Below, one piece after another: positions 17,373-24,993 of a DNA stretch of 64,000 bases. How positions within the stretch are numbered: position 1 is the first letter of the stretch; every line of letters starts with the position of its first letter. The notes beneath the pieces were generated by a model. That model saw only the letters and a program-made list of their open reading frames with translations. It searched no databases and was not told where the DNA came from. Origin of the DNA: Sphingomonas sp. Root710 (GTDB taxonomy: Bacteria; Pseudomonadota; Alphaproteobacteria; Sphingomonadales; Sphingomonadaceae); contig NZ_LMIB01000001.1 in assembly GCF_001429065.1 (NCBI RefSeq), forward strand, positions 753,933 to 817,932. Reading direction: 5' to 3'. The translations under genes were made by a program, and so were the position numbers.

Positions 17373-18311
17373 TTATCCGGATTTCGCTGCCGTTCTGCGG
17401 CTGTCGAGCCAGCTGAACAGGGCGACGCCGCCTATCACCAGGGCGGTGCCCGCCGCCTCCGGCAAACCGAAGGGCTCGGCGAGAAGCGACGTCGCGAGGA
17501 TGATCGTCAGCACCGGGCTCAGCGTCGAGATGATCGCGGTGCCCTGTGCGCCGATTCGCGCGGTTCCCGCCGACATCATGAAGGTCGGCACGATCGTCGA
17601 GAATATGGCAAGGCCTGACATCAGGGTCCAGGCGTGGCGAGGGAGGGCGAGCATTGTCATGTCATGGGTCAGCAGGAACTGGCCCACCGTCGTCACGCTC
17701 GCCGCGCACATCGCGATGGCGGTGAACAGTGCGGGGCCGCAGCGCATGATGATCTCGCGTGCGAACAACTGATAGAGCGCGAAGGTAGAGGCCGCTGCCG
17801 CGACCAGGGCTGCGCCGCCCAGCATCGCGGATGTCAGCCGCGCCGGATCGGAGCCGAACATGACGATCAGCCCCGCATAGCTCAGTCCCGCCCCCGCCAG
17901 CGCGTGAGCGCGTAGCGGATGGCCGAGCAGCAGCCGCCCGAAGACGATGACCAGAAAGGGATAGGTGAACAGGATCAGTCGCTCGGTCTGTGCTTCGAGT
18001 GTGTGAAGACCTTTAAAATCCAGCCAGGACGATATGTGATAGCCGAGCACCCCGATCAGCGCGGCCAAGGCCATGTTCGTCGCTTCGGGGCGCAGATCGG
18101 GAGGGCGGCGGCGCCATTGGACGATGCCCACCGTCAGGAAGACCGGGAAGGACAGCATCATCCGCACGGCGAGCAGCGCGGTTGCGTCGATCGGATAGGC
18201 ATAGATCAGCTTGATCAGGATGCCCTTGAGCGCGAACAGCATCGCGCCGCCCGCCGACAAGGCAAAGCCGGCCAGCCGCCAGCGGGCGGTGTGACGTTCG
18301 TTGGAAGACAT
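17373..18311 (-). CDS. EamA/DMT-family metabolite exporter
   Basis: A 312-residue protein with about ten hydrophobic helices arranged as two EamA repeats, typical of drug/metabolite transporters that export amino acids or other small metabolites. The start ATG at 18311 has GAGG 7 bases upstream. It lies 44 bases after leuA on the same strand, so it may be read from the leuA transcript; export of branched-chain intermediates is a possible but untested role. Substrate unknown. Confidence 0.87.
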   Translation of the reverse strand: MSSNERHTARWRLAGFALSAGGAMLFALKGILIKLIYAYPIDATALLAVRMMLSFPVFLTVGIVQWRRRPPDLRPEATNMALAALIGVLGYHISSWLDFKGLHTLEAQTERLILFTYPFLVIVFGRLLLGHPLRAHALAGAGLSYAGLIVMFGSDPARLTSAMLGGAALVAAAASTFALYQLFAREIIMRCGPALFTAIAMCAASVTTVGQFLLTHDMTMLALPRHAWTLMSGLAIFSTIVPTFMMSAGTARIGAQGTAIISTLSPVLTIILATSLLAEPFGLPEAAGTALVIGGVALFSWLDSRRTAAKSG

Positions 18312-18325
18312 GGGGTGCCTCGAAT

Positions 18326-18345
18326 CCCTCCCCCGCAGGGGAGGG
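18326..18345. repeat. Perfect hairpin between leuA and the DMT gene
   Basis: CCCTCCCC and GGGGAGGG flank CGCA: an 8-bp stem with a 4-base loop, located after the leuA stop and before the transporter ribosome-binding site on the minus strand. There is no T-run, so it may slow or partially end leuA transcription or stabilise the mRNA end. Confidence 0.4.
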
Positions 18346-18355
18346 AACAGAAGGA

Positions 18356-19897
18356 TCAGCCGACGGCCTGACCGACCGGCGCGCGGCCGCGCTTGACCAT
18401 CATCTTGTTGAGCGCGTTCACATAGGCCCGCACCGAGGCGACCATCGTGTCCTGGTGCGCCCCGCGCCCCCGCGTGGTGCGGCCATTTTCCGAGAGCAGG
18501 ACCGAGACCTCGGCCTGTGCGTCGGTGCCGCCGGTGACGGCATGGACCTCGTAACGCTCCAGCGCCGAACTGTCGTGCGGCACGATCAGGCGGATCGCGT
18601 TGAACAGCGCATCGACCGGACCGTTGCCCTTCGAGGTGACGGTCTTGTCCTCGCCGTCGACCTCCAGCGTCAGGATCGCGCGCTGCGGGCCGTTGGAGCC
18701 GCAATAGACCTCGACTTCCTTGACCTGGATCGCGTCATGGCCGCGCAGCACCTCATCATCGACCAGCGCGACGATGTCCTCGTCGTAGACCGCCTTCTTG
18801 GCGTCGGCGAGTTGCTTGAAGCGGCCAAAGGCGTCCTGAAAGGCGTTGTCGCCCAGCGCATAGCCCAGTTCCTCGAGCTTCTGGCGGAAGGCGGCGCGGC
18901 CCGAATGCTTGCCCATCACCAGGCTCGACTGGGTCAGGCCGACGCTCTCCGGCGTCATGATCTCATAGGTCGAGCTGTCCTTGATCATGCCGTCCTGATG
19001 GATGCCGCTCTCATGCGCGAAGGCATTGGCGCCGACGATCGCCTTGTTCGGCTGCACCTGAAAACCGGTGATGCCCGAGATCAGGCGCGAGGCACGGGTG
19101 ATCTCGGTCGAGACGATGCCCGTGCGGACCGGCATCACGTCCTGCCGGACCTTCAGCGCCATCGCGATCTCTTCCATCGCGGCGTTGCCGGCGCGCTCGC
19201 CGATACCGTTGATCGTCGATTCGACCTGGCCCGCGCCCGCCATCACCGCCGCCAGCGTGTTCGCGACGGCGAGGCCCAGGTCGTTGTGGCAATGGGTCGA
19301 GAAGGTGGCGAGATCGGCGTTCGGCACGCGGTTGATCATGTCGCGAAACATCGCGCCATAGGTTTCGGGCGTGGCATAGCCCACCGTGTCGGGCAGGTTG
19401 ATCGTCCGCGCGCCGGCCGCGATCGCGGTCTCGATCGCGCGCGCCAGGAAATCGGGCTCCGACCGGGTTGCGTCCTCGGCCGACCATTCGACGTCGGGGC
19501 ACAGGCTGCGCGCCAGCCGCACGGTGCGGTCGATCGCCTCCAGCACCTCGTCGGGCGATTTGTTGAGCTTCACCCGCATGTGCAGCGGCGATGTGGCGAT
19601 GAAGGTGTGGATGCGCGGTGCGACCGCGTGCTGCACGGCTTCCCACGCGCGCTCGATATCGGCGTTGGCGGCGCGCGCCAGGCTGGCGACGGTCGCCTTC
19701 TTGCACTGGCGGGCGACTTCGGACACCGCCTCAAAATCGCCGGGCGAGGCGATGGCGAAACCGGCCTCGATGATGTCGACGCCCATCGTCTCCAGCTGGG
19801 CGGCGACCTGCAGCTTTTCTTCGAGGTTCATCGAACAGCCGGGAGACTGCTCGCCGTCGCGCAAGGTGGTGTCGAAAATCTTGATGGTCTTGGTCAC
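18356..19897 (-). CDS. leuA: 2-isopropylmalate synthase
   Basis: A 513-residue enzyme for the first committed step of leucine synthesis (2-oxoisovalerate + acetyl-CoA). The start region has [16 protein letters not shown], the HMGL-type catalytic motif; metal-binding [13 protein letters not shown] is present, as is the C-terminal leucine-binding regulatory domain. Translation starts at GTG 19897 with GGAGCAGG upstream. A Leu-rich leader peptide and mutually exclusive RNA pairings lie in the 150 bases upstream, so regulation by leucyl-tRNA attenuation is likely, in addition to feedback on the enzyme. Confidence 0.96.
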   Translation of the reverse strand: MTKTIKIFDTTLRDGEQSPGCSMNLEEKLQVAAQLETMGVDIIEAGFAIASPGDFEAVSEVARQCKKATVASLARAANADIERAWEAVQHAVAPRIHTFIATSPLHMRVKLNKSPDEVLEAIDRTVRLARSLCPDVEWSAEDATRSEPDFLARAIETAIAAGARTINLPDTVGYATPETYGAMFRDMINRVPNADLATFSTHCHNDLGLAVANTLAAVMAGAGQVESTINGIGERAGNAAMEEIAMALKVRQDVMPVRTGIVSTEITRASRLISGITGFQVQPNKAIVGANAFAHESGIHQDGMIKDSSTYEIMTPESVGLTQSSLVMGKHSGRAAFRQKLEELGYALGDNAFQDAFGRFKQLADAKKAVYDEDIVALVDDEVLRGHDAIQVKEVEVYCGSNGPQRAILTLEVDGEDKTVTSKGNGPVDALFNAIRLIVPHDSSALERYEVHAVTGGTDAQAEVSVLLSENGRTTRGRGAHQDTMVASVRAYVNALNKMMVKRGRAPVGQAVG

Positions 19898-19943
19898 GGA
19901 ACCTGCTCCTGCTGCAGGGTGGTCATTCTGGGCTTGTTTTTGA

Positions 19944-20007
19944 CCCTTAGACGCCGTGGCTTGCCGGGCCTGTCGACCCCAAGCGAAATCGCGCGCCTAA
20001 GGGCGCG
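19944..20007 (-). promoter_or_regulatory. leuA attenuator: competing RNA structures
   Basis: Between the leader peptide and leuA two pairings compete. One is a tight hairpin CGCGCC-TAAG-GGCGCG (19992-20007) that covers the leader stop codon. The other pairs the segment at 19997-20003 with its 7-base complement at 19944-19950 (CCCTTAG/CTAAGGG on the mRNA). Only one can form, as in attenuators where ribosome position on Leu codons picks the structure. No U-run terminator was found, so the terminating step may be rho-linked or may act on leuA translation; this part is inference. Confidence 0.55.
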
Positions 20008-20044
20008 TAAGTCGAAGCAGGAGAAGGGCGTTGTGCCGCGTCAT
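19997..20044 (-). CDS. leuL: leuA leader peptide (Leu-codon attenuator peptide)
   Basis: A 15-residue frame, MTRHNALLLLRLTRP, ending TAG 100 bases before the leuA start. Four consecutive Leu codons (CTT CTC CTG CTT) plus a fifth after one Arg are far above expectation and typical of leader peptides that stall on uncharged tRNA-Leu. It begins about 44 bases after the end of the upstream methyltransferase gene, leaving little room for the promoter. It is too short for standard gene calling. Confidence 0.82.
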   Translation of the reverse strand: MTRHNALLLLRLTRP

Positions 20045-20087
20045 GGTGGAGCGCTGATACACGCAGGACGCTTAACAAGTCCATAGT

Positions 20088-20951
20088 CTAATCGGACTTG
20101 GCTTTCAGCGCCTCGGCTAGCGAAGCGGTCGCGCTGCCGCGGCGCGCTGGTTTGGGCTGGTCGGGCGCGGGCGACCAGCCGGTGAGATAGACGATCTCGA
20201 ACGTCTCACGCAGCCGTCCGTCGGGGCCGGCCGCGGCCTGGAAGCGCCCGAATATCTCGCCTAGCCAGTCACGGCCCGGCACACGGCGCGATCGCTGCGC
20301 CAATATGTTGGTGGCGGCCATGCCGCGCAGGTCGTGGAGCAGCCGGACCGGATCGCCATAGCCCACGTCGAGCCGTTCGCCGTCGGCGACCTGCAGCGCG
20401 AAGCCTGCGCGCGACAGCAGGTCGCCCGCCGATCTTATGTCGATCTGCGGATGAATGCGCGCCGCCGCGCCGCCGCTCGTGGCGCTGTCGGCGGCGAGCA
20501 GCGCGGATTTAAGCCAGGCGAGGCTCCCCGCCCCGGTGAAGGCGCCCAGGAACAGCCCATCGGGACGCAATATGCGGCGGATAAGCGTCAGCGCGCCCGG
20601 CAGATCGTTTACGCTGTCGAGCACGCCCACCGACAGGACGAGGTCGAAGCTCGCGTCGGCGAAAGGCAGGCGATCCTCGTCGCATTGCACCCCGCCCGCC
20701 ATGCGCGCGAAGTCGAAGCCCGCATCGGCCTGGACGATATGTCGGCCCGGCGCGGCGAAACGCACGGCGAGGCTTCCGTCGTGGCTGCCGAGCAGCAGCA
20801 TCCGCCCGAATTCGCGATTCACGATCGACAGGCGTTCGGCCAGTTCGTCGGCCATATGCTCGATCAGGAAGGCGTGTTCGGCGAAGTCCGGCGCGGCGCG
20901 GTCCCGCCGCAGCCGGCGCAATCGCCGATCGAAAATCTCGGGCTGGTCCAT
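20088..20951 (-). CDS. SAM-dependent methyltransferase, BioC/NDUFAF5-like
   Basis: A 287-residue class I methyltransferase. The start MDQPEIFDRRLRRLRRDRAA is typical of the alphaproteobacterial group related to mitochondrial NDUFAF5. A SAM-binding region (RMLLLGSHDGSLA) and the post-motif VLSVGVLDSVNDLPGALTLI follow. The C-terminal third is an arginine- and proline-rich tail. It could modify an arginine of a respiratory complex I subunit as NDUFAF5 does, but BioC-type or other substrates cannot be excluded. It is divergent from comF with about 45 bases between starts. Confidence 0.8.
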   Translation of the reverse strand: MDQPEIFDRRLRRLRRDRAAPDFAEHAFLIEHMADELAERLSIVNREFGRMLLLGSHDGSLAVRFAAPGRHIVQADAGFDFARMAGGVQCDEDRLPFADASFDLVLSVGVLDSVNDLPGALTLIRRILRPDGLFLGAFTGAGSLAWLKSALLAADSATSGGAAARIHPQIDIRSAGDLLSRAGFALQVADGERLDVGYGDPVRLLHDLRGMAATNILAQRSRRVPGRDWLGEIFGRFQAAAGPDGRLRETFEIVYLTGWSPAPDQPKPARRGSATASLAEALKAKSD

Positions 20952-20996
20952 CGCCCGCGCTTGTGCCGCCGGGGCGCTTGCATGACAAGGATGCTT

Positions 20997-21740
20997 ATGG
21001 GGCTGATCGGGACGGGCAGGGCGATCTTGGACGCGGCGGTGCGCTTCGCCTTGCCGCCGCGTTGTCCCGGTTGCGGGGTGATCACGCCTGACGTCCATGT
21101 CTTCTGCCTCGATTGCTGGTCCGCGCTCGATTTCCTCGGCGATCCGCAATGCGCCCGCTGCGGCTTGCCGTTCGAGGTCGATCCGGGGCCCGAGGCGCTG
21201 TGTGGAGGCTGCCATGCAGATCCGCCGCCGATCGACGCGATGCGCGCCGCGGTCGCCTATGGCCCGATCGCGCGGGCGCTGGCGCTCAAGCTGAAATATG
21301 GGCGGCGGCCGGGCATCGCCCACACCATGGCTGCGCAGATGCGGCGGCATATGCCGCGCGAGGGCGAATGGCTGGTCGCGCCGGTGCCGCTGCACCGATG
21401 GCGAATCTGGCGGCGCGGCTACAATCAGTCCGCGCTGGTGGCGCGGGCATTGGCGGCCGGGACGGCGCACCGCCTCGCGCTCGATCTGCTGACGCGGACC
21501 AGGGCGACGCCCTCGCTGCGCGGCCTTGGCCCCGATCGCCGCGCCAAGGCGGTGCGCGGCGCGTTCGCCGTCCGCGACCGGACGTTGGTCGCGGATCGGC
21601 CGGTCCTGCTGATCGACGATGTCTATACCACCGGCGCGACCGTCAACGCTTGCGCGAAGGCGCTGAAGCGCGCGGGCGCGGCCCGGGTCGAGGTGTTGAG
21701 CTGGGCGCGCGTGGTGCAGGATGACGATGTCGCGCGTTGA
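20997..21740 (+). CDS. comF: ComF-family phosphoribosyltransferase-like protein
   Basis: A protein of about 247 residues with an N-terminal zinc-binding region (CPGC, CLDC, CARC, CGGC) and a C-terminal phosphoribosyltransferase domain (VLLIDDVYTTGATVNACA). ComF homologues are linked to natural DNA uptake and recombination. The start is placed at ATG 20997 with AAGG 6 bases upstream; in-frame ATGs at 20982 and 20991 would add 5 or 2 residues. comF-grxC-nitrilase-DUF1178 is a compact conserved cluster in this group. Confidence 0.88.
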   Translation: MGLIGTGRAILDAAVRFALPPRCPGCGVITPDVHVFCLDCWSALDFLGDPQCARCGLPFEVDPGPEALCGGCHADPPPIDAMRAAVAYGPIARALALKLKYGRRPGIAHTMAAQMRRHMPREGEWLVAPVPLHRWRIWRRGYNQSALVARALAAGTAHRLALDLLTRTRATPSLRGLGPDRRAKAVRGAFAVRDRTLVADRPVLLIDDVYTTGATVNACAKALKRAGAARVEVLSWARVVQDDDVAR

Positions 21741-21789
21741 CTTTCGCGCCCGCCGACAACATTTCGGCTGAAACGAGGACGGTGATCAC

Positions 21790-22047
21790 ATGCCCAAGGT
21801 CGAAATCTACACCAAGGCTTTCTGCCCCTACTGCTCGCGCGCGAAGGCGCTGCTCGAAACCAAGGGCGTCAGCTTCGAGGAATATGACATCAGCATGGGC
21901 GGGCCTAAGCGCGCCGAGATGCTCCAGCGCGCCAATGGCGGCTCGACCGTGCCGCAGATATTCATCGACGATCGCCATATCGGTGGCTGTGACGACATCC
22001 ACGCACTCGACAGGGCGGGCAAGCTCGACCCGCTGCTGACGGCCTGA
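21790..22047 (+). CDS. grxC: Glutaredoxin 3
   Basis: An 85-residue dithiol glutaredoxin with the CPYC active site (KAFCPYCSRAKALLE), TVPQIFID with the cis-Pro, and the glutathione-binding GGCDD. It reduces disulfides and ribonucleotide reductase using glutathione. It is 49 bases after comF, and its stop overlaps the next start (TGATG). Confidence 0.95.
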   Translation: MPKVEIYTKAFCPYCSRAKALLETKGVSFEEYDISMGGPKRAEMLQRANGGSTVPQIFIDDRHIGGCDDIHALDRAGKLDPLLTA

Positions 22048-22874
22048 TGCGCGTCGCGATCCACCAGAGCCGGACTGGGATCGATCCCGCTGCCAATGCC
22101 CGCGCGATCGTCGAGGCGATCGGCCAGGCGAAGGCGGGCGGGGCGGACATGGTCTTCACCCCGGAGATGTGCGGCCTGCTGGATCAGGATCGCAAGCGCG
22201 CCGCCGAACATCGCCGGGACGAAGCGCACGACCCGGTGCTGGCGGCGGTTCGCGCCGCCGCGGCGCATCATCGGATATGGGTCGATCTCGGTTCGCTCGC
22301 GCTGACCGGCGGCGCGGATGGCCGCCTCGTCAACCGCGCCTTCGTGATCGACGACCGGGGCGAAATCCGCGCGCGCTACGACAAGATCCATCTTTTCGAC
22401 GTCGATCTGCCGACTGGCGAGAGCTGGCGCGAATCCTCCGCCTATGCGCCCGGCGAACGCACCGTGATCGCGACGACCCCCTGGGCGAAGATCGGCCTGT
22501 CGATCTGCTACGACATGCGCTTTCCCGACCTCTATCGCGCGCTGAGCGATGCGGGCGCGGAGATATTGTCGGTCCCTGCCGCCTTCACCGTGCCCACCGG
22601 CAAGGCGCATTGGCACGTTCTGCTGCGTGCCCGCGCGATCGAGGCGGGGGCGTTCGTCGTCGCCGCCGGGCAATGGGGCCAGCATGACGATGGCCGCGCC
22701 ACCTTCGGCCATTCGCTGGTGATCGACCCCTGGGGCGAGATATTGCTCGACATGGGCGAAGGCGAGGGTGTCGGCTTCGCCGATCTCGACATGGCCAGGC
22801 TCACCGATGTTCGCGCCCGGGTGCCCGCGCTGCGCCACCGCCGGCCGATCACGACGCCCGAGATCGCCGCATGA
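22047..22874 (+). CDS. Nitrilase-superfamily carbon-nitrogen hydrolase
   Basis: A 275-residue amidase of the nitrilase superfamily. The Glu-Lys-Cys catalytic triad is visible as FTPEMCGL, YDKIHLFDV, and SICYDMRFP. The closest assigned role in relatives is Nit2/omega-amidase or deaminated-glutathione amidase; its position next to glutaredoxin fits the latter. It overlaps grxC by 1 base and the next gene by 4. Confidence 0.9.
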   Translation: MRVAIHQSRTGIDPAANARAIVEAIGQAKAGGADMVFTPEMCGLLDQDRKRAAEHRRDEAHDPVLAAVRAAAAHHRIWVDLGSLALTGGADGRLVNRAFVIDDRGEIRARYDKIHLFDVDLPTGESWRESSAYAPGERTVIATTPWAKIGLSICYDMRFPDLYRALSDAGAEILSVPAAFTVPTGKAHWHVLLRARAIEAGAFVVAAGQWGQHDDGRATFGHSLVIDPWGEILLDMGEGEGVGFADLDMARLTDVRARVPALRHRRPITTPEIAA

Positions 22875-23338
22875 TCGTCTTCGATCTCTGCTGCAAGAAT
22901 ACCGGCCATGTCTTTGAAATTTGGTTCGGATCGTCCGCCGATTATGAGGACCAGAAAGCGCGCGGGCTGGTGTCCTGTCCTTATTGCGGATCGACCGATG
23001 TCGACAAGGCGGTGATGGCGCCGAACGTCGCGCCCAAGGGCAATGCCCGCAGCGAAACCCTGCCCGCGACGATTTCCGCGGCGGCAAACACGCCGACGCC
23101 GGAGCAGTTCAAGGCAATGGTCGCGAAGCTCGCCGAGATTCAGGGCAAGATGCTCGAGGGATCGGACTATGTCGGCGCGAAATTCGCCGATGAGGCGCGT
23201 TCGATGCATCTGGGTGAACAGGACGCCCGCCCGATTCACGGCCAGACCTCGATCGAGGAGGCGAAGGCGCTGATCGAGGAAGGCGTGCCGGTCGCGCCGC
23301 TGCTGTTGCCCGTCCGCCCGCCGAACAGCGAAAATTAA
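22871..23338 (+). CDS. DUF1178 family protein
   Basis: A 155-residue protein starting [19 protein letters not shown] with the CPYCGS zinc-like pair about 40 residues in, the DUF1178 signature. The function is unknown; the family is conserved next to this nitrilase in alphaproteobacteria. It overlaps the nitrilase gene by 4 bases and is last in the cluster, ending just before two tRNA genes. Confidence 0.86.
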   Translation: MIVFDLCCKNTGHVFEIWFGSSADYEDQKARGLVSCPYCGSTDVDKAVMAPNVAPKGNARSETLPATISAAANTPTPEQFKAMVAKLAEIQGKMLEGSDYVGAKFADEARSMHLGEQDARPIHGQTSIEEAKALIEEGVPVAPLLLPVRPPNSEN

Positions 23339-23356
23339 CCGACGTTTCGGGGTAAA

Positions 23357-23433
23357 TGGTGGTCCCGGAGGGACTCGAACCCCCGACGCCCACTTTAGGA
23401 AAGTGGCGCTCTATCCGGCTGAGCTACGGAACC
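23357..23433 (-). tRNA. tRNA-Arg (CCT)
   Basis: A complete 77-base cloverleaf on the minus strand with encoded CCA. The acceptor GGTTCCG pairs with CGGGACC (one G-U). The anticodon stem CCACT/AGTGG holds loop TTCCTAA with anticodon CCT, and the T-arm is GGGGGTTCGAGTCCCTC. It reads AGG codons. Confidence 0.95.
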
Positions 23434-23488
23434 ACGGAGGCGGTTCCTAGTCCGCCTGCGCGGCAACGTCCAGTCACTTGGCGGGGAT

Positions 23489-23562
23489 TGGAGCGGGTGA
23501 AGGGAATCGAACCCTCGTCGTAAGCTTGGGAAGCTTCTGCTCTACCATTGAGCTACACCCGC
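23489..23562 (-). tRNA. tRNA-Gly (CCC)
   Basis: A complete 74-base cloverleaf on the minus strand with encoded CCA. The acceptor GCGGGTG pairs with CACCCGC, and the T-arm GAGGGTTCGATTCCCTT is standard. The anticodon loop is TTCCCAA with anticodon CCC; the anticodon stem appears to carry a G-A mismatch at its outer pair. It lies 55 bases upstream, on the same strand, of tRNA-Arg. Confidence 0.93.
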
Positions 23563-23686
23563 GCGGCGCCCTTGGGCGCGGCGGCATCGTTAGCCGGTCG
23601 CTCATCGGCGATCAACCGCCTTCTGGCGATTCCGGCGGCTAACAGGTGATAGTGGGAATAGCGCGCTATTCTGCTAAGTGGTCGCC

Positions 23687-24073
23687 ATGACCGATCACTA
23701 TTCAGTCCACCAGCGCGATCTGCGCACCGCCATGACCCGCGGTCTCAAGGGCTGCTGCCCGGCCTGCGGCGAAGCGCGGCTGTTCGCGCGTTTTCTGAAA
23801 CCGGTCGGGCATTGCCCGGCCTGCGGACAAAGCTGGGCCCACCAGCGGGCGGACGATCTGCCCGCCTACCTCGTCGTGCTGATCCTCGGTCATATCTTGG
23901 TGCCGATCGTCGTCGCGGTGAACCTGCGCTACGACATGCCGATATGGGTTCAGATGACGCTGTGGCCCGGTCTCGCGCTGGTGATTGCCCTGCTGATGAT
24001 CCAGCCCGCCAAGGGAGCGGTCATCGGATTGCAATGGGCGCGGCGCATGCACGGCTTTTCCGGCGGGCGGTAA
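23687..24073 (+). CDS. DUF983 membrane protein
   Basis: A 128-residue protein with two zinc-ribbon-like cysteine pairs near the N-terminus (CCPACG and CPACG), then two hydrophobic segments (LVVLILGHILVPIVVAV and WPGLALVIALLMI). DUF983 proteins often lie near cytochrome oxidase genes but their function is unknown. ATG 23687 is preferred over GTG 23678; the upstream ribosome-binding site is weak. It stands alone between the tRNA genes and the gsp operon. Confidence 0.8.
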   Translation: MTDHYSVHQRDLRTAMTRGLKGCCPACGEARLFARFLKPVGHCPACGQSWAHQRADDLPAYLVVLILGHILVPIVVAVNLRYDMPIWVQMTLWPGLALVIALLMIQPAKGAVIGLQWARRMHGFSGGR

Positions 24074-24168
24074 CGCCCTCGGCTTGTCGCGCGGGCATGG
24101 ATAAGGCGCTTCCTAAGCCGCTCTAATCTCGCGTATAGCTGGCGCGCGAGGGACTTTCGGGGGGTAGA

Positions 24169-24993
24169 GTGGCCGTGGGATTGGACTGGCGCGCGATCGA
24201 CTGGCGTGCCTGGGCGCGGCCCGGGGAACTTGGCGCGGTACAGCTTCAGAAGCCGCTCGAATATGCGATGATCGGCGTGGTGGCGGCGACCGCGCTCGGG
24301 CTGGTCTGGGCGCTCGCCGCGCCGGCCGCGCGCGATGACGCCGCCTCGTCGGCCCCGGTCCGCTTCGATGCTTCGCCGTCGGCCTTCGCGGCGTTCGATC
24401 CCTTCTTCCGGCTCAACCTCGGCGCGGGCGGCCCGGGAGTCGTCACCTCGCTGAACCTGACGCTTCATGGCGTGCGCGCCGACAGCGTGTCGGGCCGTGG
24501 ATCGGCGATCATCGGCCTGCCCGACGGTACCCAGAACAGCTATGCGGTGGGCGATGAGATCGTGCCTGGCGCGGTGCTGGCGGCGGTGGCTTTCGACAGC
24601 GTCACCATCCTGCGCGACGGCGCGCGCGAGACGCTCTACCTCGATCAGTCGGTCGCTGCGCCGGTCGCCCCGGTTTCGGCCGGCCCGGCCCAGCCCGATC
24701 CGTTCGCAGCGATCCGCGCGCCCGCCGCCGCGCCGCCGCTGATCGCCGACATCTCGGCCGAACCCCGGATGCGCGGCGGCCGGATCGACGGCTATGTCCT
24801 GAAGCCCGGATCGATCGGCAGCGCTTTCGCTGCGGCGGGTTTCCAGCCGGGCGACGTGCTGATGACGATCGATGGCCGCACGGTTGGTAATGGTGCGGGG
24901 CTCGAGCAGCTTGCGGGCGGTGGTCAGGCGGTCACCGTCGAGGTCGAACGCGGCGGCAAGCGGGTTTCACTGACCGTGGGAGGCGGCAAATGA
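24169..24993 (+). CDS. gspC: GspC, type II secretion inner-membrane protein
   Basis: A 274-residue inner-membrane link of the T2SS that connects to the secretin. A short cytoplasmic N-terminus is followed by one membrane helix near residues 27-45, then the periplasmic homology region (DPFFRLNLGAG through TLYLDQSV). A C-terminal PDZ-like domain (AAAGFQPGDVLMTIDGRTV) completes it. The GTG at 24169 follows a G-rich ribosome-binding site; GTG 24175 is a close alternative. First gene of the gsp operon; overlaps gspD by 4 bases. Confidence 0.85.
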   Translation: MAVGLDWRAIDWRAWARPGELGAVQLQKPLEYAMIGVVAATALGLVWALAAPAARDDAASSAPVRFDASPSAFAAFDPFFRLNLGAGGPGVVTSLNLTLHGVRADSVSGRGSAIIGLPDGTQNSYAVGDEIVPGAVLAAVAFDSVTILRDGARETLYLDQSVAAPVAPVSAGPAQPDPFAAIRAPAAAPPLIADISAEPRMRGGRIDGYVLKPGSIGSAFAAAGFQPGDVLMTIDGRTVGNGAGLEQLAGGGQAVTVEVERGGKRVSLTVGGGK

